From Streptomyces sp. 549 (GTDB lineage Bacteria; Actinomycetota; Actinomycetes; Streptomycetales; Streptomycetaceae): a stretch of 64,000 nt of DNA. Below the pieces are notes generated by a model. That model worked only from the letters and a program-made list of their open reading frames with translations. It had not been told where the DNA came from and made no database searches. The position numbers were made by a program, and so were the translations under genes. Location of the stretch: NCBI RefSeq assembly GCF_030124175.1, contig NZ_JASKMT010000017.1, forward strand, positions 57,823 to 121,822, in the 5' to 3' direction. Within the stretch, counting starts at the first letter, position 1; every line of letters starts with the position of its first letter. Positions 51,824 to 60,187 of this stretch are shown here, piece after piece.

Positions 51824-53784
51824 CGGCGCCCCGTTGGTTCTCCCAGCCCTACCCGCCGGAGGGCGCAAGTGCTGCCGAGGGCATCCGCAACCAGCTCGGT
51901 CGCCCCGAGCTGGACCTGCTCACGATCTTGGTCCGTGAGTCCGCCCAGAACAGTTGGGACGCCCGGCGCCCGGGGTCCGCCGACGTGGTCGACTACGGCA
52001 TCGACATCTGGACGGTCGGCGCGGGGCACGCCAACGCATGGCGTGAGTTGCTGCTCGCAGGTGCACCTCCCGCAACGAAGGCCTTTCCCCTGCACGACAG
52101 CCTCAAACGGGGCACGATCCAGGTCCTCGCCGTCTCGGACAGAGGCACCAGGGGGTTGGGGGGACCGACGCGGGCCGATACGGCAGTGGGTCCCGATCGT
52201 GACTTCGTTTCCTTCGTCCGCAACATCGGCGAACCGCGGGAAACACCATTGGGCGGTGGCACCTACGGATTCGGCAAAGGCATCTTCTACCTGTTGTCGA
52301 AGTCCGGGACGGTGCTCGTGCATTCGCGATGCCGGACGGCGCGAGGTCTGGAGACCAGGTTGATCGGCTGTGCTCTGTGGAAGAGCTACGTCGCCTCCGG
52401 GGCCCGGGGCGATCGGCGCCACACGGGCCGGCACTGGTGGGGTGACACCTCAGGTGACCTCGTCGAGCCCCTGATCGGACGGGAGGCGGAGGCGGTGGCT
52501 CGACGCCTGGGCCTCAAGCCTTTCGGGGAGGACGAGACCGGTACCAGCATCGTGGTGGTCGATCCGCATCTCGACGAGCTGGAACCCCACGCAGCAGCCG
52601 ACTACCTTGCCGAGACAATATCCTGGCACCTCTGGCCGAAGATGCTCTCCCACGGGGCCGCGCCGCCGGCCATGCGTTTCTCCGTCCGCTGCAACGGCAT
52701 GCCTCATCCGGTACCTGACCCCCGCGAGACACGACCGCTGAACCTGTTCGTTTCTGCCCACGCGAAAATGAGCGGCCCGGACGGTCAGGATCTCGCATGC
52801 GGTAATCCGAAGCGTCATTTGGGGCGACTCGGTCTGGTCAAGCGGACGATGCCGCCCCTGGAACCGTCCCGTGCATCCCGCATGCTCGGGGTGGAGGACC
52901 TCGTGCACCACGTATGCCTGATGAGGCCCGCCGAACTGGTCGTCACCTATCACGCCGGCCCGAAGCCTCCGAGTGAGAACCTCGGGTACGCGGGAGTCTT
53001 CCGGGCGGACAAGTCGATGGACGAGATCTATGCGAAGGCGGAACCTCCCACACACGATGCTTGGCATCCCCAGTCGCTGGAGAGGCCCGAGAGCACCTTC
53101 GTGCAGACGACGTTCCGACGCCTCTCGGAAGCGCTGGAAGGTCTGCTCACACTCGGTGGTGTCGCACGCCCCGGCAGCAGTGAGGTCGCGTTGGGGGCAG
53201 CCAGTACTTTCTTCTCGGGCCTGGTCGGCGGTGCGTGGGGAACGGGAGGCGACACCGCGTACTCGAAACCGGGCAGCACTGTCAGACGTCCTCCCCGGAC
53301 CGGCCCGGGGAGCGCGGACCCCGGAACCACGGCCGGAGGACTCACTCCCGACGCGCGAACGGCGTTCCCGTCGGACCACAGCAGTGCCGTTGACCCGTCG
53401 ACCGACCCGACTGCGCCGAGCCGCGGGACGGAGGGTGCCGTCCGCAGGCGTCCGCGTGTCCAGTATGTCGGCGATCCCTACTTCGACGATCGAGGCGAGG
53501 ACTCCTTTCTCGTCCAGGAATTCTGCCTGCCGGTTTCCGGGCCGCAGCGGGTTCGCGTCGATCTCGCCGTCACGCTCCCCGGCACCGGCGGCCGTGAGAC
53601 GGACCCCCCGGTCGGCGCCAGCATGCCCACGCTCGTCGGGTGGGAGGACGCTGGTGGGCGTCTGACCACCTCCGAGACATGCGTGATCGGGGGCGGTGAG
53701 TCGGTGTGGCGCGCGTTGGTCCGTCCGGCTCCCGACACCATGACCGAGATCACGGTCAAGGTCGAGGCGGTGCAGACCCCATGA
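51820..53784 (+). CDS. GHKL-fold ATPase (MutL/MORC-like)
   Basis: 654 residues. Bergerat-fold motifs: motif I VRESAQNSWDA (Glu40, Asn44, Asp47), motif II VSDRGTRGL (Asp107, Gly109) and motif III GGGTYGFGKGIFYLLS (145-160). The N-terminal ATPase is followed by a transducer region and, after about residue 480, a disordered Pro/Ser/Thr linker leading to a beta-rich C-terminal domain (SFLVQEFCLPVSGPQRVRVDLAVTLPG). MORC-like ATPases of this kind clamp DNA and were linked with R-M operons by Iyer and co-workers (from memory). GTG start overlapping the previous stop. Confidence 0.87.
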   Translation: MTAPRWFSQPYPPEGASAAEGIRNQLGRPELDLLTILVRESAQNSWDARRPGSADVVDYGIDIWTVGAGHANAWRELLLAGAPPATKAFPLHDSLKRGTIQVLAVSDRGTRGLGGPTRADTAVGPDRDFVSFVRNIGEPRETPLGGGTYGFGKGIFYLLSKSGTVLVHSRCRTARGLETRLIGCALWKSYVASGARGDRRHTGRHWWGDTSGDLVEPLIGREAEAVARRLGLKPFGEDETGTSIVVVDPHLDELEPHAAADYLAETISWHLWPKMLSHGAAPPAMRFSVRCNGMPHPVPDPRETRPLNLFVSAHAKMSGPDGQDLACGNPKRHLGRLGLVKRTMPPLEPSRASRMLGVEDLVHHVCLMRPAELVVTYHAGPKPPSENLGYAGVFRADKSMDEIYAKAEPPTHDAWHPQSLERPESTFVQTTFRRLSEALEGLLTLGGVARPGSSEVALGAASTFFSGLVGGAWGTGGDTAYSKPGSTVRRPPRTGPGSADPGTTAGGLTPDARTAFPSDHSSAVDPSTDPTAPSRGTEGAVRRRPRVQYVGDPYFDDRGEDSFLVQEFCLPVSGPQRVRVDLAVTLPGTGGRETDPPVGASMPTLVGWEDAGGRLTTSETCVIGGGESVWRALVRPAPDTMTEITVKVEAVQTP

Positions 53785-54680
53785 CCCGACGTGTGCTTCC
53801 GTACCGGTCTCCGTCCGAGGACATCGTCGTCGCGAGCGGCTGGTCACTCGTGACCGAGGACGGCGAGGTGCCCCTGCCGGAGTCGCTGCCGGACTGGGAC
53901 TACCGCATGGACATCCGCCTGCGCAGGAGTGTCCAGGTCGATCTCGATGAGGCTCGCGCCCAGTCGGGTCTCCCGAGTGGCACGGCGCTCGTGCTCGCCA
54001 CCGTGTGGACCGCCACTGGATCCAATCTCAGCGGCCCCGCGCAACGCGTACGTCTGACCGGCTCCGCCACGACCACCGTTGTCCTGGACGTCACGCTTTC
54101 AGGAGCGGACCTCGGAGGCCTTCTCATCCTCGACACCGTGCTGGTGCTCGCGGAGCGGCGCACCGACGCCCGTCCGTCCTCTCCCCGGAGAGCCGGGTCC
54201 ATTCTGTGGAGCCGGCGCGAGTCGCTCCGCCTCCAGGGTGATGCTCCTCAGTTCCCCATGGCGGTGATCGACTTCTCGCGCACTTCCTTCCCGGACGATG
54301 CCGCTTGGCATCTGCAGATCAGCGGGGGGCTGGCAAGCGCCACCATGGGCTCGCTGCTTCTTCTGGTGAATGAGCGGAACCTGATCACCGCCGGGGCCTT
54401 CGAGAACGCCGGTAAGCCTCGGCTGGCCGATCGGATCGTCCTTTCGGCGGTGTATGCCGACACAGCCCGGACCATGGTCGAGCACGCGCTGGGCACCGAC
54501 GAGTTCGCCGAGGACGCCGACTTCCCGGAGGGGTCGTTGGGGGCCACCCTGCTCAGCTTGTTCGACCGGCTCTTCCCGGGACAGTCGATCAACGATCTCC
54601 GCCTGCGCCGGAGCCAGTCACCCGCGCTGTTCGCCTCCGACCTCCAAGCGGCGGTCAAGATGTTCGAGGTTTCGCGATGA
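53781..54680 (+). CDS. Unrecognised protein inside the Z1-GHKL operon
   Basis: 299 residues, ATGA overlap with the gene before and after. I do not recognise a domain. The first 140 residues look beta-rich (VVASGWSLVTEDGEVPLPESLPDW, VQVDLDEARAQSG, LTGSATTTVVLDVTLSGADL), the rest mixed helical (LRLRRSQSPALFASDLQAAVKMFEVS at the end). Tight coupling on both sides argues that it is a fixed subunit, possibly a DNA-reading or bridging one. Confidence 0.7.
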   Translation: MTRRVLPYRSPSEDIVVASGWSLVTEDGEVPLPESLPDWDYRMDIRLRRSVQVDLDEARAQSGLPSGTALVLATVWTATGSNLSGPAQRVRLTGSATTTVVLDVTLSGADLGGLLILDTVLVLAERRTDARPSSPRRAGSILWSRRESLRLQGDAPQFPMAVIDFSRTSFPDDAAWHLQISGGLASATMGSLLLLVNERNLITAGAFENAGKPRLADRIVLSAVYADTARTMVEHALGTDEFAEDADFPEGSLGATLLSLFDRLFPGQSINDLRLRRSQSPALFASDLQAAVKMFEVSR

Positions 54681-56509
54681 GTTTCCTGTACCCTCGGCTC
54701 CTCGTCGACCAGGCTCGCCCGCTCTACGAGGAATACCAACAGCTCTCGATCTCCGAACTCACCGGTCGGGTTGCTGAGTCGCATGACTCCGCGGTGTACG
54801 TGGCCACCGGCGGCGATCGTGTGTCCACGGCTCAACTGAAGAAACTTCGCGCCGAGGTGGTGGCGCTGGCGGAGGAGGCCGGGTTCCCTGGCGAGTCCGA
54901 CCGTTCCCGGAACGCCGAGTTCGACCTGCGGCTCGCCGCACTGCTGCATGCAGGGACGGGCATGGTCCCGGCCGAGGCGGCGTCCCGTGACGTGTGGGCC
55001 TTCCTGGCACTCGTCCTGCTTCCGGACGTCGCCCATTGGCGCTACCCGAAGCCGCCCAAGGACCGGTTGCTCGCCACGGACCTTACCCGGCACGTGTTCG
55101 GACGGCTGTGGTGGCGTGCCCAACTCGTCCGAGCTCCCGACAGTACCGATCCCTACGGAGCCCTGGCCATCCTCGGCGAGGCGGCGTTCGACCAGATCTA
55201 CGCACGCCGCGCGGCACTCGGCGGCAGCCCCCATCTGGTGCGCGCCATCCTCCGTGTGTGGGACGATTTGGACCTGACCGGTCTGAACGAACGAAAGGCA
55301 CTTCAGGACTTCCTCAAGAGGCTGCTGCGTCTCGCGCCGTTCGTTCTCTTCGATGCCCTGGAAGAGCACGCGCTTGATGCGGAGTTGGCAGCGGTCGCCC
55401 AGGAATCCGTCCACGCTCAACGCCTGGCGCCGGCCCGGGTGGACGAGGGAGGCCGCGAGAGGTCCGGACCGACACCGTCGACGGGTACCTCCCTGATCCG
55501 GCGCCTCTTCGCACCCACGGAAGGACTCGAGGTCGAGTCGACCGGGCCGACAGAAGGCCGCCGTTTCAGTTCGGTCGAGATCTGCGCCGGCGCGGGAGCC
55601 CAGGCGCTCGGATTGGAGCGTGCCGGGTTCGATCCCGTCCTGTTGATCGACATCAAGGCCGATGCCTGCTTCACGATCGATCTCAACAGGCCCGACTGGG
55701 ACGTGATCTGTATGGATGTCGCGGACTTCCAGCCGAGCGTCCGCCCTGAGACGGTAGGGGTCGATCTGCTCAGTGGTGGCCTGCCGCGTGTGGCCTCCGT
55801 GGCTGCTGCCGGCCGCAGCGATGACTCCGAGGAGCGCAGGGTGCTCTTTGCGGCGGTTGCGCTGGCGTGCGACATGGCGCCGAGGGCACTTCTCCTGGAA
55901 AATCTCCCTGACCTGGTCGAGAGCACTGAATTCGCGGACGATCGATCGGTCATCGAAATGCGACTCCTCGAAGCCGGCTATCGTTCGGACTGGCGGGTGC
56001 TCAACGCCGCAGATTTCGGAGTTCCGCAGAATCGCAGGAGCGGGTTCCTGGTGGCCCTGCGGGAACCGTATTTCTCCCGGTTCTCCTGGCCTGCACCCGA
56101 TGGCTCCCCTCCGCCGACGGTGGGTGAGGTCCTCGGACCCTCCATGTCTGCGCTGGGTTGGCCGGGCGCGGCACGGTGGATCAGGAATGCGAACCGTGCG
56201 GCGCCCCCGCTCGTCGGGGGTTCGGATCGCCGTGGTGGGGCCGATCTCGGACCGACCGGTAGCAAGAAGGCGTGGGCAGGGCTGGGAGTGAACGGGCTCA
56301 GCCTCGGTGATGTGCCCCCGGATGTGCACTTTCCCGCTGAGGGGCAGCCCAGGCTCACTGTCGACCAGGCCGCGATGGTGCAGTCGATCCCCGAGGACTG
56401 GCGGTTCTTCGGCGGCAAAACGTCACGCTACCGTCAGATCGGTCACGCCATGCCACCGCCGCTGGCTGCAGCCGTGGGACGGGCTCTCGCCGCCGCTCTC
56501 GACAGCTAG
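54677..56509 (+). CDS. DUF6339 domain fused to a degenerate C5 cytosine methyltransferase
   Basis: 610 residues. Residues 1-245 match DUF6339 (YPRLLVDQARPLYEEYQQL, DVWAFLALVLLPDVAHWRYP, TDLTRHVFGRLWWRAQL). Residues 296-605 form a C5-methyltransferase fold: SAM motif EICAGAGAQALGLERAG, LLIDIKADA, DVICMDVADF, LLLENLPDL. Catalytic motif IV (normally P-C) reads SGGLPRVASVA with Arg371 in place of the Cys. Motif VIII QxRxR is QNRRS, and motif X GNAVP is GHAMP. With three motifs changed, methyl transfer is unlikely. It may bind SAM or DNA as a partner of the intact enzyme downstream. ATGA overlap upstream. Confidence 0.85.
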   Translation: MSFLYPRLLVDQARPLYEEYQQLSISELTGRVAESHDSAVYVATGGDRVSTAQLKKLRAEVVALAEEAGFPGESDRSRNAEFDLRLAALLHAGTGMVPAEAASRDVWAFLALVLLPDVAHWRYPKPPKDRLLATDLTRHVFGRLWWRAQLVRAPDSTDPYGALAILGEAAFDQIYARRAALGGSPHLVRAILRVWDDLDLTGLNERKALQDFLKRLLRLAPFVLFDALEEHALDAELAAVAQESVHAQRLAPARVDEGGRERSGPTPSTGTSLIRRLFAPTEGLEVESTGPTEGRRFSSVEICAGAGAQALGLERAGFDPVLLIDIKADACFTIDLNRPDWDVICMDVADFQPSVRPETVGVDLLSGGLPRVASVAAAGRSDDSEERRVLFAAVALACDMAPRALLLENLPDLVESTEFADDRSVIEMRLLEAGYRSDWRVLNAADFGVPQNRRSGFLVALREPYFSRFSWPAPDGSPPPTVGEVLGPSMSALGWPGAARWIRNANRAAPPLVGGSDRRGGADLGPTGSKKAWAGLGVNGLSLGDVPPDVHFPAEGQPRLTVDQAAMVQSIPEDWRFFGGKTSRYRQIGHAMPPPLAAAVGRALAAALDS

Positions 56510-56518
56510 GATCGCCCC

Positions 56519-57877
56519 ATGCACGCGCCTGGACCGGTCACCCCGGAGCCCATCACGGTTGTTGACCTCTTCAGCGGTTGCGGGGGCTTCACTCAAGGGT
56601 TTCACGAGTTCCGTCCGGAGGGCCGCCACCAAGCGGGTCCGGTCTTTCGGAGCATCGCGGCGGTCGAGCACGATCGCTCCGCGGCTGCCACCTTCGCCAT
56701 GAACTTCGGCAGCGGCAGACGAGACACAGCACTTCCTCCCAGTCGGATCCACTTCGGTGACATCGAGGACTGGAAACCGACACCCGAAGCACTCCACGCG
56801 GACGTTGTGGTCGGCGGCCCCCCCTGCCAGGGATTTTCTGCCCTGAACCGCGACAAGAAGGGGTCCGAGCGCAATCGGCTCTGGGAGGAGTACGTCCGTA
56901 TCGTCGCCGAGATCCGTCCCAAGGTGTTCGTGATCGAGAACGTCGATCGTTTTGTCAAGTCGGATGAGTTCTGCAACCTGTTGCGGGAGGTCGAGAAAGG
57001 GGGCAAGCTGGCCGACTACCGCTTGGTCGATCCGCCTGGCCATCGACCGGGTGAGACGCACGAGGAAAAAGTCAAGCGCTATCTCCTGAATTCCGCGAAT
57101 TACGGATCGGTGCAATCCCGCCGGAGGGCCATTGTCATCGGTGTCCGTCGTGACGCCGGAGACGGGCGCACGCTGTCCTACCCCTCGACGACACATGTCA
57201 GGCGCCCTCGGGAGCGAAAGTCGTCCGCAGCGCTTCCCCGCCCACTCGACGGTGTTGCCGTGGTGTCTTCGTACTGGCAAGCCGTGGACAGCGTGCTGAA
57301 CGAATCCTCCCGGCTCACGATCGGAGGAACCGAACTGCCGGATGTCAAGGATTACATCGAAGAGGTCAACTCGGTTCTCCCCGGCCCCTTCAGTACCGGT
57401 GACCTTCATATTGGCCGCAACCCGGAACCTCTTTCTCTGGCCCGCTACCGCGTGATTCCTGCCGGCGGTAATCGCAAGGATCTCCGCGAGAAGTGGTTCA
57501 CGGTCACCGAGCGTGGTGAGATCCGCATCTTCGACACGGACAACCCTGTAGGAGTGAAGACTGCGGTCAGGTATCTGTCGACCGAAAGCTGGGACAACCA
57601 CACCACCGGCACCGGGGACGTGATGGGCCGTCTCCGACTCGGCGAACCCTCCGTGACCATCCGAACGGAGTTCTTCAAGCCGGAAAAGGGGCGTTACCTT
57701 CACCCGACGGAACCGCGCCCGATCACCCATTACGAGGCTGCCCGCATCCAGGGATTCCCCCTCGACTTCCGCTGGTGTGGATCGAAGACTGAGATCGCAC
57801 GGCAGATCGGCAATGCTGTGCCCATCCCTCTGGGCACAGCTATTGCATCGGCGATCCATTCCTTCTTGCGGGGCTGA
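56519..57877 (+). CDS. DNA (cytosine-5) methyltransferase
   Basis: 452 residues with all C5-methylase motifs: VVDLFSGCGGFTQGF (motif I), GGPPCQGFSALNRDKKG (motif IV, catalytic Cys103), VIENVDRF (Glu140-Asn-Val), QSRRRAIVIGV (motif VIII) and the C-terminal RQIGNAVPIPLG (motif X). It should give 5-methylcytosine at a site defined by its target-recognition region (about residues 230-380). In the operon it is the likely self-marking enzyme. The intergenic gap to the fusion gene is nine bases. Confidence 0.92.
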   Translation: MHAPGPVTPEPITVVDLFSGCGGFTQGFHEFRPEGRHQAGPVFRSIAAVEHDRSAAATFAMNFGSGRRDTALPPSRIHFGDIEDWKPTPEALHADVVVGGPPCQGFSALNRDKKGSERNRLWEEYVRIVAEIRPKVFVIENVDRFVKSDEFCNLLREVEKGGKLADYRLVDPPGHRPGETHEEKVKRYLLNSANYGSVQSRRRAIVIGVRRDAGDGRTLSYPSTTHVRRPRERKSSAALPRPLDGVAVVSSYWQAVDSVLNESSRLTIGGTELPDVKDYIEEVNSVLPGPFSTGDLHIGRNPEPLSLARYRVIPAGGNRKDLREKWFTVTERGEIRIFDTDNPVGVKTAVRYLSTESWDNHTTGTGDVMGRLRLGEPSVTIRTEFFKPEKGRYLHPTEPRPITHYEAARIQGFPLDFRWCGSKTEIARQIGNAVPIPLGTAIASAIHSFLRG

Positions 57878-57961
57878 CCTGGGCGTTGGTCTGCTTCCCG
57901 CTCCACGCCGTCGGTTACGGCCGACTCAGCGATCGGGCGGTTCTTTAGGGCTTGCCGGGAA

Positions 57962-58336
57962 TCAACACGCCGGTTTGATCTTGGTTTCGTCGGTGTCGAG
58001 GAACCTGGCGACGTCTTCCGGTGTGTGGAAACGGGCGGTTGAGGGGGTGAGGTGGACGCCATGCGCTTCCAGGAGCGGTCGGACGTCTTGCGCTGCGCGG
58101 CTGATGGTCATGGCGGTGGTGTTGAAGCGCTGACCCAGGAGCTCCATGGGCGCGAGTTTTCGCAGGTGGAGCACGGTGGCCAGGACTCGGTCAACTGATG
58201 TGAGCTTGGCTTTGGCACCTGCGTCGGGGGCAACCAGGCGCTCGTGGCCTCGACGCGTACGGAGTACTCGCTCACGCTGAATCTCCATCTCTGGAATCAA
58301 CGCGTCGATGACTTGGCCGAGCTGCCGGCGGGTCAT
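57962..58336 (-). CDS. Standalone or truncated transposase HTH region
   Basis: 124 residues matching the DNA-binding N-terminal part of IS5-type transposase proteins: LTSVDRVLATVLHLRKLAPMELLGQRFNTTAMTISRAAQDV (HTH), then HTPEDVARFLDTDETKIKPAC. The catalytic DDE region is missing and the frame ends at a stop. It may be a remnant or an HTH-only relic. The start is uncertain; ATG 58336 is the best of several. It abuts the broken PIN gene, which suggests past mobile-element activity here. Confidence 0.5.
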   Translation of the reverse strand: MTRRQLGQVIDALIPEMEIQRERVLRTRRGHERLVAPDAGAKAKLTSVDRVLATVLHLRKLAPMELLGQRFNTTAMTISRAAQDVRPLLEAHGVHLTPSTARFHTPEDVARFLDTDETKIKPAC

Positions 58337-58414
58337 CCCGGTCAGTTCCGGGTTCTGGAGTGCATGCCGTGTGAGGTGTGTGGGTCGGTCCGCCAGGGCC
58401 TCGTCCGGTGTGCT

Positions 58415-58711
58415 GTGGTGACGTCGCCGATGATCCTGGTTGAGGCGTACGACGGCAGAACGACGGAACAACGCTGGGACTGGGTACTGTCCCGGCTTCA
58501 GGTCGTCGACATCGGGAAGGACGAGGCCCGTCAGGCACGCCGGCTCCTGGCCGACGCCAAGTTGCACGGCCACAAGTACGCGATCGACGCCGTGCTCGCC
58601 GTGCTCGCCGTGATCGCGCGACAGCAGAAGGGGCAGGTCACCGTCTTCACCTCGGACATCGACGACCTGGAGAAGCTGGTCCCGGACACGATCGTCGTCA
58701 AGAAGGTGTGA
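58415..58711 (+). pseudogene. PIN-domain protein fragment (5' end missing)
   Basis: From about 58415 the frame reads VVTSPMILVEAYDGRTTEQR then LQVVDIGKDEARQARRLLAD and HGHKYAIDAVLAVLAVIARQ, then VTVFTSDIDDLEKLV. This is the second half of a VapC-like PIN ribonuclease: Glu of VEAY, Asp of AIDAV and Asp of TSDIDD are kept, but the first catalytic Asp strand is absent. The DNA before it belongs to the transposase-like gene on the other strand. No antitoxin is next to it. Confidence 0.7.
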
Positions 58712-59029
58712 CCCGACCCGCGCCTCAAGGGCCCGCAGCAGTTGGGATGCCACCAGCCCGGGAGTGGGACATCCCGCACGGCTTCAAAGCCCGGTCCAGG
58801 CCAGGACCCGGGGGAGCTTCATCTGACGGGCGGTGACCATGGTTCGTGAGGAGGGCCTGCAGCGCCGGCTCGCGACGTGTTGGTCACGCCGTACCGTTCG
58901 CAGCCTTTCGGGTCGCGGTGGGCGGGGGCCCGTCATAGCCTGAGAAGCTTCGTCCACACCCAGGGCGGGCGCGGCGGGCGCCAGCCAGTTGAAGTCGCTA
59001 TGTGAAAGGCGACAAGCACGGGAGGCGAT
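58712..59029. other. Gap at the island's right edge
   Basis: 318 bases with no gene by composition or similarity. I looked for a copy of the tRNA-Pro 3' end (an attachment-site duplicate) and saw none. The last 20 bases include the GGGAGGCG site of the gene at 59030. Confidence 0.5.
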
Positions 59030-59434
59030 ATGACCGATCCGCTGGTGATCCTTGAGCAGGCGCGTCGCGGTCCGGTGCCGGTGGATTGGCACGTCTTCAC
59101 CAAGAAGCGCGGCAAAGTGTCCGGCTTCCTTCGCGGGACAGCGGGTGATCCGGACCCGCTGCTGGTCATCACCCCTGACGGCGCCATCGAATACACGGAC
59201 GAAGGCAAGCCGCTGACGGTCGTTGATTTCCACGAACTGGCTGACATGACGCTACAGGTGCGCGGAAGCAGCTTCTCTGACAGCTCTATCGTGCGTCTTA
59301 CCGTATGGGTCGACCTCAGCTACCGCGACGGTAGAAAGGAAAAGTGGCGATCCAAGCCCTTCGCGGACGACATGCGGACGATTCAGGGATTCATCGAGGC
59401 GTACGGCGCCCATAAGGCGCTTCGAGGACGGTAG
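59030..59434 (+). CDS. Hypothetical protein
   Basis: 134 residues, not recognised. Composition is ordinary and the ATG has GGGAGGCGAT just upstream, so it is credible. It has a beta-rich look (PVDWHVFTKKRGKVSGFLRG, LLVITPDGAIEYTDEGKPLTVVDF) and a charged C-terminal helix (ADDMRTIQGFIEAYGAHKALRGR). It may belong to the island or to the next region. Confidence 0.6.
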   Translation: MTDPLVILEQARRGPVPVDWHVFTKKRGKVSGFLRGTAGDPDPLLVITPDGAIEYTDEGKPLTVVDFHELADMTLQVRGSSFSDSSIVRLTVWVDLSYRDGRKEKWRSKPFADDMRTIQGFIEAYGAHKALRGR

Positions 59435-59674
59435 GCACTGTTCGATGCCGGGGCAGCGGTGAGTACCGACCGAGTACCGACCCTGTGGACCGTCCCTGGA
59501 CCCATCCGGAACGAGGCAGAGGTCCGCCGGTGACGGTCGGACCGGCGGGGCCGGGACCGTCGCAGGAGTACGCTGGCTGCACCGAGGGCATTTCTTGATC
59601 GGCTGCTCTGCCGGTATCTCTCTCGGTCGGTAACGCCGGGCCAGCTCCACCGGGTCCGGGGACAGGCCAACGCC
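59435..59674. other. Intergenic spacer
   Basis: 240 bases without a gene. A small direct repeat (gagtaccgacc twice, 59461-59482) is present. No promoter could be identified. Confidence 0.4.
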
Positions 59675-59880
59675 ATGATGGTGATCACCGAGCGGCACGT
59701 GCCCACCCGACCGGTCGCCAGGCTCTCCGGTCACCTACCGGTCCGCCTCTCGCTCCGGCCCCCGGGCCCGCTCTCCGGACTGCTCGACGGCGCCTGGTGG
59801 CCGCGCCGCCGCGACCTCACTCGTGGACTTCCGTCCCTGACGGGTCTGTTGAACCCACCGTGGGGGCGGATCGCGCGCGG
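59675..59880 (+). pseudogene. DUF5994 gene remnant
   Basis: The frame from ATG 59675 reads VRLSLRPPGPLSGLLDGAWW and RDLTRGLPSLTGLLNPPWGR, the opening of DUF5994 proteins (which run about 150 residues). After WGRIAR the similarity stops and the frame becomes low-complexity with no continuation in other frames. A deletion or rearrangement removed the rest. Confidence 0.6.
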
Positions 59881-60187
59881 CATGGCCGACTCGGATGCGC
59901 CCACCCGTACGCAGACGTCGGCGCGGGCGACGGAGGGAGGTGCGCGGCTGCTCCCGTTGGCGCGATCGGCGGGAGGCGACGGCCACGGAGCTCCACGGGC
60001 CGTCGGTGTCATGCCGTCGACCGGTGGGGGCTCGGCGCACCCGCAGCCGCCATCTGCCTCCTTCTCGCGACCAGGCGCCCCACGGGTTAGCTGGCAATTG
60101 CGTCTTGAAGAGGCGAGTGTGGTTGCAGCAGGAGTCAGCCACCTGTGAGGTGCTCTTTCCGGACTATTCCTTGGAGGTGAGTGGGGC
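59881..60187. other. Region after the DUF5994 remnant
   Basis: 307 bases that do not encode anything recognisable. The last 40 bases carry the ribosome site (TGGAGGTGAG) of the GAF-ANTAR gene, and the preceding 60 bases probably its promoter. Confidence 0.4.

Noticed and set aside
47584..57877. Classification of the island as BREX, DISARM or a standard type I system
   Set aside because: No PglZ, BrxC, DrmA/B, HsdR or HsdS-like protein is encoded; the ATPases are of Z1 and GHKL type.
58244..58414. First part of the open frame leading into the PIN fragment
   Set aside because: This DNA is better explained by the opposite-strand HTH gene; it has no PIN N-terminal strand with the catalytic Asp.
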